A stretch of DNA of 64,000 bases from Blastochloris viridis (lineage in GTDB: Bacteria; Pseudomonadota; Alphaproteobacteria; Rhizobiales; Xanthobacteraceae), in the NCBI RefSeq assembly GCF_001402875.1, contig NZ_CP012946.1, positions 2,396,001 to 2,460,000 on the forward strand, given 5' to 3'. Positions 56,333 to 64,000 of the stretch are shown here, one piece after another (the stretch's first letter is position 1; each line of letters starts with the position of its first letter). The translations under genes were made by a program, and so were the position numbers. The notes beneath the pieces were generated by a model. It was given only the letters and a program-made list of their open reading frames with translations. It did not search any database and had not been told where the DNA came from.

Positions 56333-58600
56333 ATGTATTTCGCCCATTCCACCGACGATCCCGACCGCGAACGCTGGCAGGAACTGGCCCAGCACCTGGC
56401 CAATGTGGCCGGGATGGCCGCCAAGCGGGCCGATGCATTCGGCGCCGGGCCGATCGCGGCGCTGGCCGGGCAGTTCCATGACCTTGGCAAATATGCGCCG
56501 GAGTTCCTGCGCTACATTTTGGGCCAGGGACCCAGTCCTGACCATGCCACCGCCGGCGCGCGCGAGATCCTGGCGCTTGCCTTTGGCGGCAAGGACAGGC
56601 TCGCCGCGCAGCTTGCGGCGTTCTGCGTCGCCGGCCATCATGCCGGATTGCCGGACCGGATCGGCAGCGCGTCGTCATTGGACCAGCGGGTGAAGAAGAC
56701 GCTGCCGCCACTCGATCCGGTGTGGCGGCAGGAGATTGCGCCGCAGGTCGGCACGCTGTTTCCAGGCGGTTTTCGCGGCGATGACAAGCGGCTGGCGGCG
56801 TTCCAGCTCGCCCTTCTCGGCCGCATGGTGTTCTCGTGCCTGGTCGACGCCGACTACCGCGACACCGAGACGTTCTATACGGCGGCGCGCGGCGAGCGCA
56901 TCGACCGCGAGTGGACGCCGCTTCCCGACATCGTGGATGGCCTGATCGCCCGTTTCGACGCCCACATGGCAGACGTCGCGGCGCGCGCGGAGGCAACGCC
57001 GGTCAACAGCTTGCGCGCCGAAATCCTCGCCCATGTCCGCGCCAAGGCGAGCCTGCCGAAAGGCGTCTTCACCCTCACCGTGCCGACCGGCGGCGGCAAG
57101 ACGCTGGCCTCGCTCGGCTTTGCGCTCGACCATGCGAAGCGTCACGGCCTCAGCCGCATCGTCTATTCCATTCCCTTCACCTCGATCATCGACCAGACCG
57201 CCGATATTTTCCGCCAAGTGCTCGGCGAGCAGGTGGTGCTGGAGCATCACTCGGCAATCGAAGAGGCGAAGATCGATGACGATGGCGAGCGCAGCGTGCG
57301 CGACAAGATGCGGCTGGCGATGGAGGATTGGGCGGCGCCGGTGATCGTCACCACCAATGTGCAGCTGCTGGAGAGCCTGTTCGCCGCCCGTCCGTCGCGC
57401 TGCCGCAAGCTGCACAATCTGGCCAATGCCGTGATCGTGCTCGACGAGGCGCAGGCCATTCCGCTCAACGTGCTGCGTCCCTCCATCGTGGCGCTCGACG
57501 AGTTGGCGCGCAATTACGGCGCCACCATCGTGTTGTGCACCGCGACACAGCCGGCGCTCGATACGTCGCGCTTCGAACATGGCTTCCGGCTGGAACAGGA
57601 CCGTGAGCTGGCGCCGGAGCCGGCGCGTCTGCAACAGGCACTGAAGCGCATCACGCTGCGCCGCGCCTTGGCGCCATGCAGCGACCGCGACCTCATCGCG
57701 GAATTGACCGACTGCGCGCGCGGGCTGGTGATCGTCAACAGCCGCAAGCACGCGCTCGCGCTCTACCGCGCGGCGAAGGCGGCCGGGCTTGAGGGGCTCG
57801 TGCATTTGACGACGCGCCAGACTGCGGCCGACCGCCGGCGCATCCTCGCCAGGGTCCGGGTGGAACTGGCGGCGCAGCGTCCGTGCCGGGTGATCGCGAC
57901 CAGTCTGATCGAGGCCGGCGTCGACATCAGCTTTCCCCGCGTGTGGCGCGCCGAGGCCGGGCTCGACCAGATCCTGCAGGCCGCCGGACGCTGCAACCGA
58001 GAGGGCCGTGACCCGCCCGAAGACAGCATCGTCACCGTGTTCAAGCCGGCGGACGCCGAGCCGCCGCCCGAGATCAAAGCCTTCGCCGAGGCCACGGCGC
58101 GCACCGCGCTCCACCACGCCGACCTGACTTCGCTCGACGCGATCGAACGCTACTTCGAGGAAGTCTATTGGCAGAAGGGCGAGGGCCTTGATCGCCTTCG
58201 CATCGGCGGCCCGGACTCAAGGGAGACCCGCGCCGTGCTCGACTGCTTCTCCGTCAGTGCGGGACAGCTTCAATTCGCCTACCGCACCGTGGGCGACAAT
58301 TTCCGGCTGATCGAGAGCGGCCTTGCGCCGGTGATCATCGCCGTCGAGGACGACGCCACGCACGCCCTCGACGGATTGCGCGGCGGCTGGCTCACGCCCG
58401 GCGCCGCGGCGCGCAAGCTGCAGACGTTTCTCGTCCAGGTGCCGCCGCGCGACCGCGCGCGCCTGATCAACGATGGCGAGGTCGAATTCGCCGACGCCGA
58501 GCGCCAGTTCGCGGTGCTGCGCAACGAGGGCCTCTACACCGTCGAGGAGGGCCTGGTGTGGGAGGAAGGGGATCAGGCGAGCGCCTTGCTCATCATCTAG
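56333..58600 (+). CDS. cas3: CRISPR-associated helicase-nuclease Cas3 (type I-C)
   Basis: A 755-residue fusion of an HD nuclease and a superfamily 2 helicase. The HD part shows H21, the HD pair H49/D50 in GQFHDLGKYAPEF, and GHHAG (101-105). The helicase has Walker A PTGGGKT (251-257), motif II DEAQ (371-374) and motif VI QAAGRCNREG. It unwinds and degrades target DNA marked by Cascade. The first gene of the operon, with a 90-bp gap before cas5c. No strong ribosome binding site is seen before the ATG. Confidence 0.96.
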   Translation: MYFAHSTDDPDRERWQELAQHLANVAGMAAKRADAFGAGPIAALAGQFHDLGKYAPEFLRYILGQGPSPDHATAGAREILALAFGGKDRLAAQLAAFCVAGHHAGLPDRIGSASSLDQRVKKTLPPLDPVWRQEIAPQVGTLFPGGFRGDDKRLAAFQLALLGRMVFSCLVDADYRDTETFYTAARGERIDREWTPLPDIVDGLIARFDAHMADVAARAEATPVNSLRAEILAHVRAKASLPKGVFTLTVPTGGGKTLASLGFALDHAKRHGLSRIVYSIPFTSIIDQTADIFRQVLGEQVVLEHHSAIEEAKIDDDGERSVRDKMRLAMEDWAAPVIVTTNVQLLESLFAARPSRCRKLHNLANAVIVLDEAQAIPLNVLRPSIVALDELARNYGATIVLCTATQPALDTSRFEHGFRLEQDRELAPEPARLQQALKRITLRRALAPCSDRDLIAELTDCARGLVIVNSRKHALALYRAAKAAGLEGLVHLTTRQTAADRRRILARVRVELAAQRPCRVIATSLIEAGVDISFPRVWRAEAGLDQILQAAGRCNREGRDPPEDSIVTVFKPADAEPPPEIKAFAEATARTALHHADLTSLDAIERYFEEVYWQKGEGLDRLRIGGPDSRETRAVLDCFSVSAGQLQFAYRTVGDNFRLIESGLAPVIIAVEDDATHALDGLRGGWLTPGAAARKLQTFLVQVPPRDRARLINDGEVEFADAERQFAVLRNEGLYTVEEGLVWEEGDQASALLII

Positions 58601-58690
58601 TTGATAGTGGCTATTCACAATAGACGATATCAATCAAAAGGTGTGACCATGCACGCCGATTCGTGATGAGTGGCGAGCCGGGCGAGGGGC

Positions 58691-59356
58691 ATGTCCTACG
58701 GAATTCGTCTGAATGTGTCCGGTGATCGTGCGTGCTTCACGCGGCCGGAGATGAAGGTCGAGCGGGTCTCCTATGACGTGATGACGCCTTCGGCGGCGCG
58801 CGGCATCCTGGAGGCGATCCACTGGAAACCGGCGATCCGCTGGATCATCGACGAGATCCACGTCCTTGAGCCGATCCGCTTCCAGTCGATCCGGCGCAAC
58901 GAGGTCGGCGCCAAAGTGCCGGTGAACAAGATCCGCGCGGCGATGAAAAGCGGCGATGTGTCGGACCTCGTCTTGGTCGTCGAGGACAACCGGCAGCAGC
59001 GCGCCGCCACCGTGCTGTCAAACGTCGAATACGTTATCGCCGCGCATTTCGAGCTGACGGGGAAAGCCGGCCCCGACGACACCGAGGGCAAGCACCTCGA
59101 CATCTTCAACCGCAGAGCCCGCCGCGGCCAGTGCTTCCACCAGCCCTGCCTCGGCACCCGCGAATTTCCGGCGCGCTTTGAGCTGATCGAGCCGGGCGAG
59201 CCGACGCCGGTCGCCATCGACGAGACCCGCGACCTCGGCTTCATGCTGTGGGACATCGACCACGGCGGCGACCGCGCCTCGCTGTTCTTCCGCGCCCGGC
59301 TGGAGAATGGCGTTTTAATGGTGCCGCCGCCCGGCTCACCGGAGATCCGGCGATGA
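58691..59356 (+). CDS. cas5c: Type I-C Cas5 (Cas5c/Cas5d)
   Basis: A 221-residue RAMP protein. It opens MSYGIRLNVSGDRACFTRPE and contains ILEAIHWKPAIRWIIDEI and GKHLDIFNRRARRGQCFHQ. In type I-C, Cas5c replaces Cas6 as the pre-crRNA endonuclease and stays on the 5' handle. K134-H135 match the catalytic Lys-His pair of characterised Cas5d; the position of its catalytic tyrosine (in IYWKP) appears here as H44. The ATG at 58691 follows GAGGGG closely. It overlaps cas8c by 4 bp. Confidence 0.94.
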   Translation: MSYGIRLNVSGDRACFTRPEMKVERVSYDVMTPSAARGILEAIHWKPAIRWIIDEIHVLEPIRFQSIRRNEVGAKVPVNKIRAAMKSGDVSDLVLVVEDNRQQRAATVLSNVEYVIAAHFELTGKAGPDDTEGKHLDIFNRRARRGQCFHQPCLGTREFPARFELIEPGEPTPVAIDETRDLGFMLWDIDHGGDRASLFFRARLENGVLMVPPPGSPEIRR

Positions 59357-61113
59357 GCGCGCTCGCATCGCTGGTCCGCGCCTATGAGCGGATGGCCAGC
59401 CGCAACGAGGTGCCGGCGTTCGGCTACAGCACCCAGCAGATTGGCTTTTTGATTTCCCTGGCGCCGGACGGGCTGCCGGTCGGCATTCCGTCGGATCTGC
59501 GGTCGATGCAGGCTCGCAAGATGGTGGCGCGGTCGCTGGCAGTGCCACAGCCGGTCAAGCGCACCTCGGGCATCGCGCCCAACTTTCTCTGGGACAAAAC
59601 GGCTTATGTGCTTGGCGTCACCGCGGGCGAAGGCAAGCGCACCGCAGACGAGCACGCAGCCTTCATCGAGCGCCATCAGACGTGGCTTGCCGGCACCGCC
59701 GACGACGGCCTTCTCGCGCTGCTGCGCTTTCTTGAGTGGTGGCGACCGGAGCGCTTTGCCGAACTCGGCTGGCCGGAGGCGATGAAGGACCAGAACGTCG
59801 TCTTTGCGCTGGAGCGCGAACGCCTGAACAACACCTACCTCCACGACCGCCCGGCAGCCCTTGCGCTGTGGACGAAGCTTGCAGGTGCGGCGGAGAAGGC
59901 GGGCGCCGCCTGCCTCGTCACCGGCGAGCGCGGCCCGGTGGCGCGGCTGCATCCTTCCATCAAGGGGGTGTGGGGCGCGCAGACCGCCGGCGCCTCGATC
60001 GTGTCGTTCAATCTCGACGCCTTCACCTCCTACGGCCACGAGCAGGGCGACAACGCCCCGGTCTCGGAAGCCGCGGCGTTCGCCTACACCACCGCGCTCA
60101 ACCGCTTTCTCGAACGTGGCAGCCGCCACCGCATCCAGATCGGCGATGCCTCCACCGTGTTCTGGGCCGAGGCGGAGGATCAGCAGGCCGCCACGGACGC
60201 CGAGGACATTTTCGCCGCGCTGGCCGCCGGCGTCGACGTCGACGAAAACGCCGAAAGCGAGAAGGTCCGCGCCGTCCTTCAGAACATTCATGACGGTCGG
60301 CCGGTTGCCGACATCATTCCTGATCTGCCGTCGGGCGTGCGCTTCTACGTGCTCGGCCTTGCCCCCAACGCGGCGCGGCTGTCGGTGCGGTTCTTTCTGG
60401 AGGACGATTTCGGCGAGATCGGCCGGCGCTGGCTCGAGCACGTCGAGCGGCTGCGCGTCGAGCCGCCCCCCAATGAGACCGCGCCCTCGATGTGGCGGAT
60501 GCTGATCGAGACCGCCGTCCTGCGCAAAACCGAGAACATCCAGCCCAACCTCGCCGGCGACTGGATGCGGGCGATCCTCTTTGATGCGCCCTACCCGCTG
60601 ACATTGCTGTCGACGCTCATCATGCGCATGCGCGCCGACCACGACGTCAACGCGATGCGCGTCGCCATCCTCAAATCGGTGCTGACCCGCAATTTCAACA
60701 GGAGGGTGCCCGTGGCGCTCGATCCCACCTTCGGCGATCCGGGCTATCTGCTCGGGCGCCTGTTCGCGGTCTATGAGCAGGTGCAGCTTCATGCCCTCGG
60801 CCGCGACATCAACGCCACCGTCAAGGACAAGTTCTACGGCGCCGCTTCGGCCCAGCCGCGCAAGGTGTTCCACCTGTTGGAGTCCGGCTCGGCCAATCAC
60901 CTGTCCAAGATCGGCAAGCAAAAGCCGGGGCTCAAGGTCAATCTCGAAAAGCAGATCGGCGCGATCATGGAGGCGATGGCGCCCACCGTCGATCCGTTCC
61001 CGGCCAGCCTGCCGGACAAGAGCCAGGCGCTGTTCGGCCTCGGCTATCACCACCAGCGCAACGAATTCTATCGCAAGGCCGAAAAGCCCGCCGCCGAGGA
61101 GCCGCGCACATGA
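59353..61113 (+). CDS. cas8c: Type I-C large subunit Cas8c (Csd1)
   Basis: A 586-residue Csd1-family protein, the large Cascade subunit that recognises the PAM. Family features are MSALASLVRAYERMA, the LISLAPDGLPVGI stretch, VLGVTAGEGKRT, WGAQTAGASIVSFNLDAFTSYG and the late NFNRRVPVALDPTF-GDPGYLLGRLFAVYEQVQ. The ATGA at 59353 overlaps the cas5c stop, and the cas7c start overlaps its own stop. The 3' part also contains an internal translation start for a small subunit at 60712. Confidence 0.95.
   Translation: MSALASLVRAYERMASRNEVPAFGYSTQQIGFLISLAPDGLPVGIPSDLRSMQARKMVARSLAVPQPVKRTSGIAPNFLWDKTAYVLGVTAGEGKRTADEHAAFIERHQTWLAGTADDGLLALLRFLEWWRPERFAELGWPEAMKDQNVVFALERERLNNTYLHDRPAALALWTKLAGAAEKAGAACLVTGERGPVARLHPSIKGVWGAQTAGASIVSFNLDAFTSYGHEQGDNAPVSEAAAFAYTTALNRFLERGSRHRIQIGDASTVFWAEAEDQQAATDAEDIFAALAAGVDVDENAESEKVRAVLQNIHDGRPVADIIPDLPSGVRFYVLGLAPNAARLSVRFFLEDDFGEIGRRWLEHVERLRVEPPPNETAPSMWRMLIETAVLRKTENIQPNLAGDWMRAILFDAPYPLTLLSTLIMRMRADHDVNAMRVAILKSVLTRNFNRRVPVALDPTFGDPGYLLGRLFAVYEQVQLHALGRDINATVKDKFYGAASAQPRKVFHLLESGSANHLSKIGKQKPGLKVNLEKQIGAIMEAMAPTVDPFPASLPDKSQALFGLGYHHQRNEFYRKAEKPAAEEPRT
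60712..61113 (+). CDS. cas11c: Predicted Cas11c small subunit from an internal start in cas8c
   Basis: AGGAGG at 60700-60705 lies six bases before GTG at 60712, which is in frame with cas8c (codon 454). Translation there would give a 133-residue protein beginning with ALDPTFGDPGYLLGR and rich in helices, equal to the cas8c C terminus. Internal translation of a Cas11 small subunit from cas8c has been shown for type I-C systems. Here the assignment rests on the ribosome binding site, frame and position; expression is inferred. Confidence 0.65.
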   Translation: MALDPTFGDPGYLLGRLFAVYEQVQLHALGRDINATVKDKFYGAASAQPRKVFHLLESGSANHLSKIGKQKPGLKVNLEKQIGAIMEAMAPTVDPFPASLPDKSQALFGLGYHHQRNEFYRKAEKPAAEEPRT

Positions 61114-62075
61114 CAGCGCTGACCAAGACCCCGCTCGCCAACCGCTACGACATCGTGTTCCTGTTCGACGTCGTCAACGGCAATCCCAATGGCGACCCCG
61201 ACGCCGGCAACCTGCCGCGCATCGACCCCGAGACCAATGTCGGCCTCGTCAGCGACGTGTCGCTGAAGCGCAAGATCCGCAACTACACCGAACTCGCCAA
61301 GGGCGAGGAGCCGGGCTGGCACATCTATGTCCAGGAAGGCGCGATCCTCAACGAAAAGCACCGCGAAGCCTACAAGGCGGTGCGGAACGGCAACGGCAAG
61401 GCCGACGGTGCCAAGCTCAATCCCCAAAGCGACGAGGAAGCCCGCAAGCTCACCGGCTTCATGTGCGACAATTTCTTCGACGTGCGCACCTTCGGCGCGG
61501 TGATGTCGACCGGCATCAATTGCGGGCAGGTGCGCGGGCCGGTGCAGGTGACGTTTGCGTCGTCGGTCGAGAAGATCCTGCCGCTCGAAATCTCCATCAC
61601 CCGCATGGCCGCCACCAATGAGAAAGAGAAGGCCGATCGCGAAAAGGGCAGCGAAGGCGACGAGCGCACCGACAATCGCACCATGGGCCGCAAGTACATC
61701 GTGCCTTATGGGCTCTATCGCGCCCACATCTTCGTCAACGCCAAGCTGGCCGAGCGCACCGGCTTTTCCGAGGACGACCTCGCTCATCTGTTCGAGGCGC
61801 TCAAAGCGATGTTCGAGCACGACCGCTCGGCCGCCCGCGGCGAGATGGCCTCGCGCAAGGTGATCGCGTTCAAGCACGCGAACGTGCTCGGCAACGCGCC
61901 GGCCCACGCGCTGTTCGAGCGCGTGGCGGTGCGCCGCCGGTCCGGGAACGACGTCTACGACCTCGGCGACGATCGCCTCGACAACCAGCCTCCGGCACGG
62001 CGCTTCTCCGATTACGAGATCCTCATCAATCGTGACGGCCTGCCGGAGGGCGTCGAGATCGTCGAGGTTCTCTGA
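61110..62075 (+). CDS. cas7c: Type I-C backbone subunit Cas7c (Csd2)
   Basis: A 321-residue Csd2-family protein that coats the crRNA spacer in Cascade. It opens NRYDIVFLFDVVNGNPNGDP with the family-typical NGNPNGDPDAGNLPR, followed by VSDVSLKRKIRNY and FFDVRTFGAVMSTG. The start overlaps the cas8c stop by 4 bp (ATGA). Length is normal. Confidence 0.96.
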   Translation: MTALTKTPLANRYDIVFLFDVVNGNPNGDPDAGNLPRIDPETNVGLVSDVSLKRKIRNYTELAKGEEPGWHIYVQEGAILNEKHREAYKAVRNGNGKADGAKLNPQSDEEARKLTGFMCDNFFDVRTFGAVMSTGINCGQVRGPVQVTFASSVEKILPLEISITRMAATNEKEKADREKGSEGDERTDNRTMGRKYIVPYGLYRAHIFVNAKLAERTGFSEDDLAHLFEALKAMFEHDRSAARGEMASRKVIAFKHANVLGNAPAHALFERVAVRRRSGNDVYDLGDDRLDNQPPARRFSDYEILINRDGLPEGVEIVEVL

Positions 62076-62086
62076 GGGAGGCGGGC

Positions 62087-62740
62087 ATGGCCGCGCTGGA
62101 CGAGCCGATCGCGATCTCGGCGCTGCAGCACGCGGTCTATTGCCTGCGCCAGGCGGCACTGATCCACATCGAGCGCCTGTGGGAGGAGAACCGTTTCACC
62201 GCCGAGGGCCGCGTTCTCCACGATGTCGCCCACACCGCGGGCGAGCGCAAGACCAAGGGCGTGCGCCGCGTCACCGCGCTGCCGCTCGCCTCGGCCCGGC
62301 TGAACCTGACCGGCGTCGCCGACCTTGTCGAGTTCCGCCGCGACGGCGATGGCGAAACCGCCTTTCCGGTCGAATACAAGCGCGGCAAGCCGAAGCTGCA
62401 TCGCGCCGACGAGGTGCAGCTCTGTGCCCAGGCGCTGTGCCTCGAAGAGATGACCGGCCGGCCGGTGCCGGAAGGCGCGCTCTATTACGCCGAGCCGAAG
62501 CGCCGCACCGCCGTGCTGTTCGATGCGGATTTGCGGCGCCTCACCGAGGACACAGCGCAGGCGTTCGGCACGCTGGTGGCGGAGGGGCGCACGCCGCCGG
62601 CCATCTGGCGGGCGGCGCGCTGCCGGTCGTGCTCGCTGATCGAGGTGTGCCGGCCGAAAGCCACCGCGCGCTCGGCGACCGAGTTTCGCCGCCGGGCCAT
62701 CGAGGCGCTGCTCGACGATGATCTCGGGGCCGGGCCGTGA
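62087..62740 (+). CDS. cas4: Cas4 exonuclease (type I-C)
   Basis: A 217-residue Cas4 with RecB-type residues H45, D79 and the E96-Y-K98 motif (PVEYKRGK), and four cysteines placed for an iron-sulfur cluster (C19, C179, C182, C188). It trims prespacers for integration with the right PAM orientation. It starts 11 bp after cas7c, preceded by GAGGGAGG, and overlaps cas1 by 4 bp. Confidence 0.95.
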   Translation: MAALDEPIAISALQHAVYCLRQAALIHIERLWEENRFTAEGRVLHDVAHTAGERKTKGVRRVTALPLASARLNLTGVADLVEFRRDGDGETAFPVEYKRGKPKLHRADEVQLCAQALCLEEMTGRPVPEGALYYAEPKRRTAVLFDADLRRLTEDTAQAFGTLVAEGRTPPAIWRAARCRSCSLIEVCRPKATARSATEFRRRAIEALLDDDLGAGP

Positions 62741-63771
62741 AGAAGCTGCTCAACACGCTCTATGTCACCACCGAGGGTGCCGGCCTGCGCAAGGACGGCG
62801 AGAACCTGGTGGCCGAGGTCGACGGCGCCGAGCGCGCGCGGCTACCGCTCCATCGCATCGGCTCGGTGGTGGCGGTCGGCGCGGTTTACGTCTCGCCGGC
62901 CCTGATCGGCGCGCTGGCGCGCGGCGGCATCGCGCTGGTGCTGCTCGACCGCCAGGGCCGCTTCGAGGCGCGCGTCGAAGGGCCGGTGAGCGGCAATGTG
63001 CTGCTGCGCCGCGCACAGTACCGCGCTGCCGAACAGCCGGAGGAGATCGTGCGCAGCATCGTTTCCGCCAAGGTGGCCAATCAGCGCGCGGTGCTGCAGC
63101 GCGCGCTGCGCGACCACGGCGATGATTTCGCGCCGGAACGACGGTCGGCAGTGGAGGCCGCGGTCGAGCGGCTGGCGCGCATCCTGCGGCGGGTGGCGTT
63201 CGAGGCCGGCGGCGTCGATGTGCTGCGCGGCGCGGAAGGCGAGGCCGCCAACCTCTATTTCGCGGTGTTCGATGATCTTATCCGCGTGCCCGACCCCGCG
63301 TTGCGCTTTCGCGGACGCAGCCGGCGGCCGCCGCTCGATGCGGTCAACGCGCTGTTGTCGTTCCTCTACACGCTGCTCACCCATGATTGCCGCGCCGCCG
63401 CCGAGGCCAACGGGCTCGACCCGGCAGTGGGGTTCCTGCATCGCGATCGGCCGGGCCGGCCGAGCTTCGCGCTCGATCTGATGGAGGAGTTGCGCCCGGT
63501 GTTGGCCGACCGGCTGGCGCTGTCGCTGATCAACCGCCGCCAGCTTTCGACGCGGGACTTCGAAACTCGCGACGGTGGCGCGGTGCTGCTCACCGACGCG
63601 GCGCGGAAAACCGTGCTGACCGCCTGGCAGGAACGCAAGAAGGAGGAGCGGCGTCATGCCTTCGTCGACGAGGTCGCGCCGCTCGGCCTCGTGCCGCATC
63701 TGCAGGCGCAGCTTCTGGCGCGTCATCTGCGCGGCGACCTCGACGCCTATCCGCCTTGGTTCTGGAAATGA
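62737..63771 (+). CDS. cas1: CRISPR integrase Cas1 (type I-C)
   Basis: A 344-residue integrase. The metal-binding triad is visible: E167 in RGAEGEAANLYF, H235 in GFLHRDRPGRPSF and D247 in ALDLMEELRP. It inserts new spacers together with Cas2. Translation starts at a GTG (62737) that overlaps the cas4 stop (GTGA). A 78-bp gap separates it from cas2. Confidence 0.96.
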   Translation: MKKLLNTLYVTTEGAGLRKDGENLVAEVDGAERARLPLHRIGSVVAVGAVYVSPALIGALARGGIALVLLDRQGRFEARVEGPVSGNVLLRRAQYRAAEQPEEIVRSIVSAKVANQRAVLQRALRDHGDDFAPERRSAVEAAVERLARILRRVAFEAGGVDVLRGAEGEAANLYFAVFDDLIRVPDPALRFRGRSRRPPLDAVNALLSFLYTLLTHDCRAAAEANGLDPAVGFLHRDRPGRPSFALDLMEELRPVLADRLALSLINRRQLSTRDFETRDGGAVLLTDAARKTVLTAWQERKKEERRHAFVDEVAPLGLVPHLQAQLLARHLRGDLDAYPPWFWK

Positions 63772-63773
63772 GC

Positions 63774-64000
<227 letters not shown>

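Overview
The window is GC-rich and densely coded, and reads as chromosome from an alphaproteobacterium of the order Hyphomicrobiales. Evidence for this is the gene order bamE / ubiquinol-cytochrome c chaperone / DUF177 / plsX / fabH / ihfA / merR / tRNA-Pro, the block glyA-nrdR-ribD-ribE-ribH-nusB-thiL followed by a proton-pumping pyrophosphatase, a DUF2842 protein, and a full CtrA-type site (TTAA-N7-TTAA). The genus cannot be named from sequence alone. There is no rRNA, recognisable transposase, prophage or CRISPR repeat array inside the window.

Layout. 1-1018: the start of an outer-membrane FadL-type transporter gene and an SCP2-like gene, each preceded by a TTGACGTnnACGTnAA operator. 1646-10106: housekeeping and envelope genes (FmdB-type zinc ribbon, lytic transglycosylase, DUF47-Pit phosphate uptake pair with a possible Pho box, ChaN-like protein, solitary amino-acid binding protein, L,D-transpeptidase, lipoprotein, aldo/keto reductase, SOUL protein). 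10107-11055: gene-poor, holding dispersed palindromic repeats. 11056-19258: FkbM methyltransferase, tRNA-Pro, and the lipid/IHF cluster. 19258-28570: hppA and the riboflavin/thiamine/one-carbon cluster, in which ThiL has a very long proline/alanine-rich N-terminal extension. 28794-34254: a methyltransferase and an RND efflux pair. 34506-41464: Bpt, RDD protein, heme oxygenase, pssA, an ArsR-Atm1-type exporter unit and psd. 42074-47808: a chemoreceptor under a probable CtrA site, an ATP-grasp/polysaccharide deacetylase pair, and rplM-rpsI with promoter and terminator. 47885-51926: a rearranged block (thioesterase, two truncated gene remnants, TetR with a 53-bp palindrome, MFS pump, enoyl-CoA hydratase, CoA-binding protein). 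52225-55758: metY, DUF2842, an unknown exported protein and an EF-hand protein.

From 56333 to the right edge is a type I-C CRISPR-Cas operon: cas3, cas5c, cas8c, cas7c, cas4, cas1 and the start of cas2. Most junctions are 4-bp ATGA/GTGA overlaps, and there is no cas6, as expected when Cas5c processes pre-crRNA. Within cas8c an AGGAGG sequence six bases before an in-frame GTG (codon 454) predicts an internally translated 133-residue Cas11c small subunit. The array should lie just beyond cas2, outside the window.

The intergenic regions carry several families of dispersed palindromic repeats. One 121-bp family occurs at 10522-10642 and again 50 bp before cas3. Differences between the two copies fall in compensating pairs of a central hairpin, which suggests that the structure itself is maintained.
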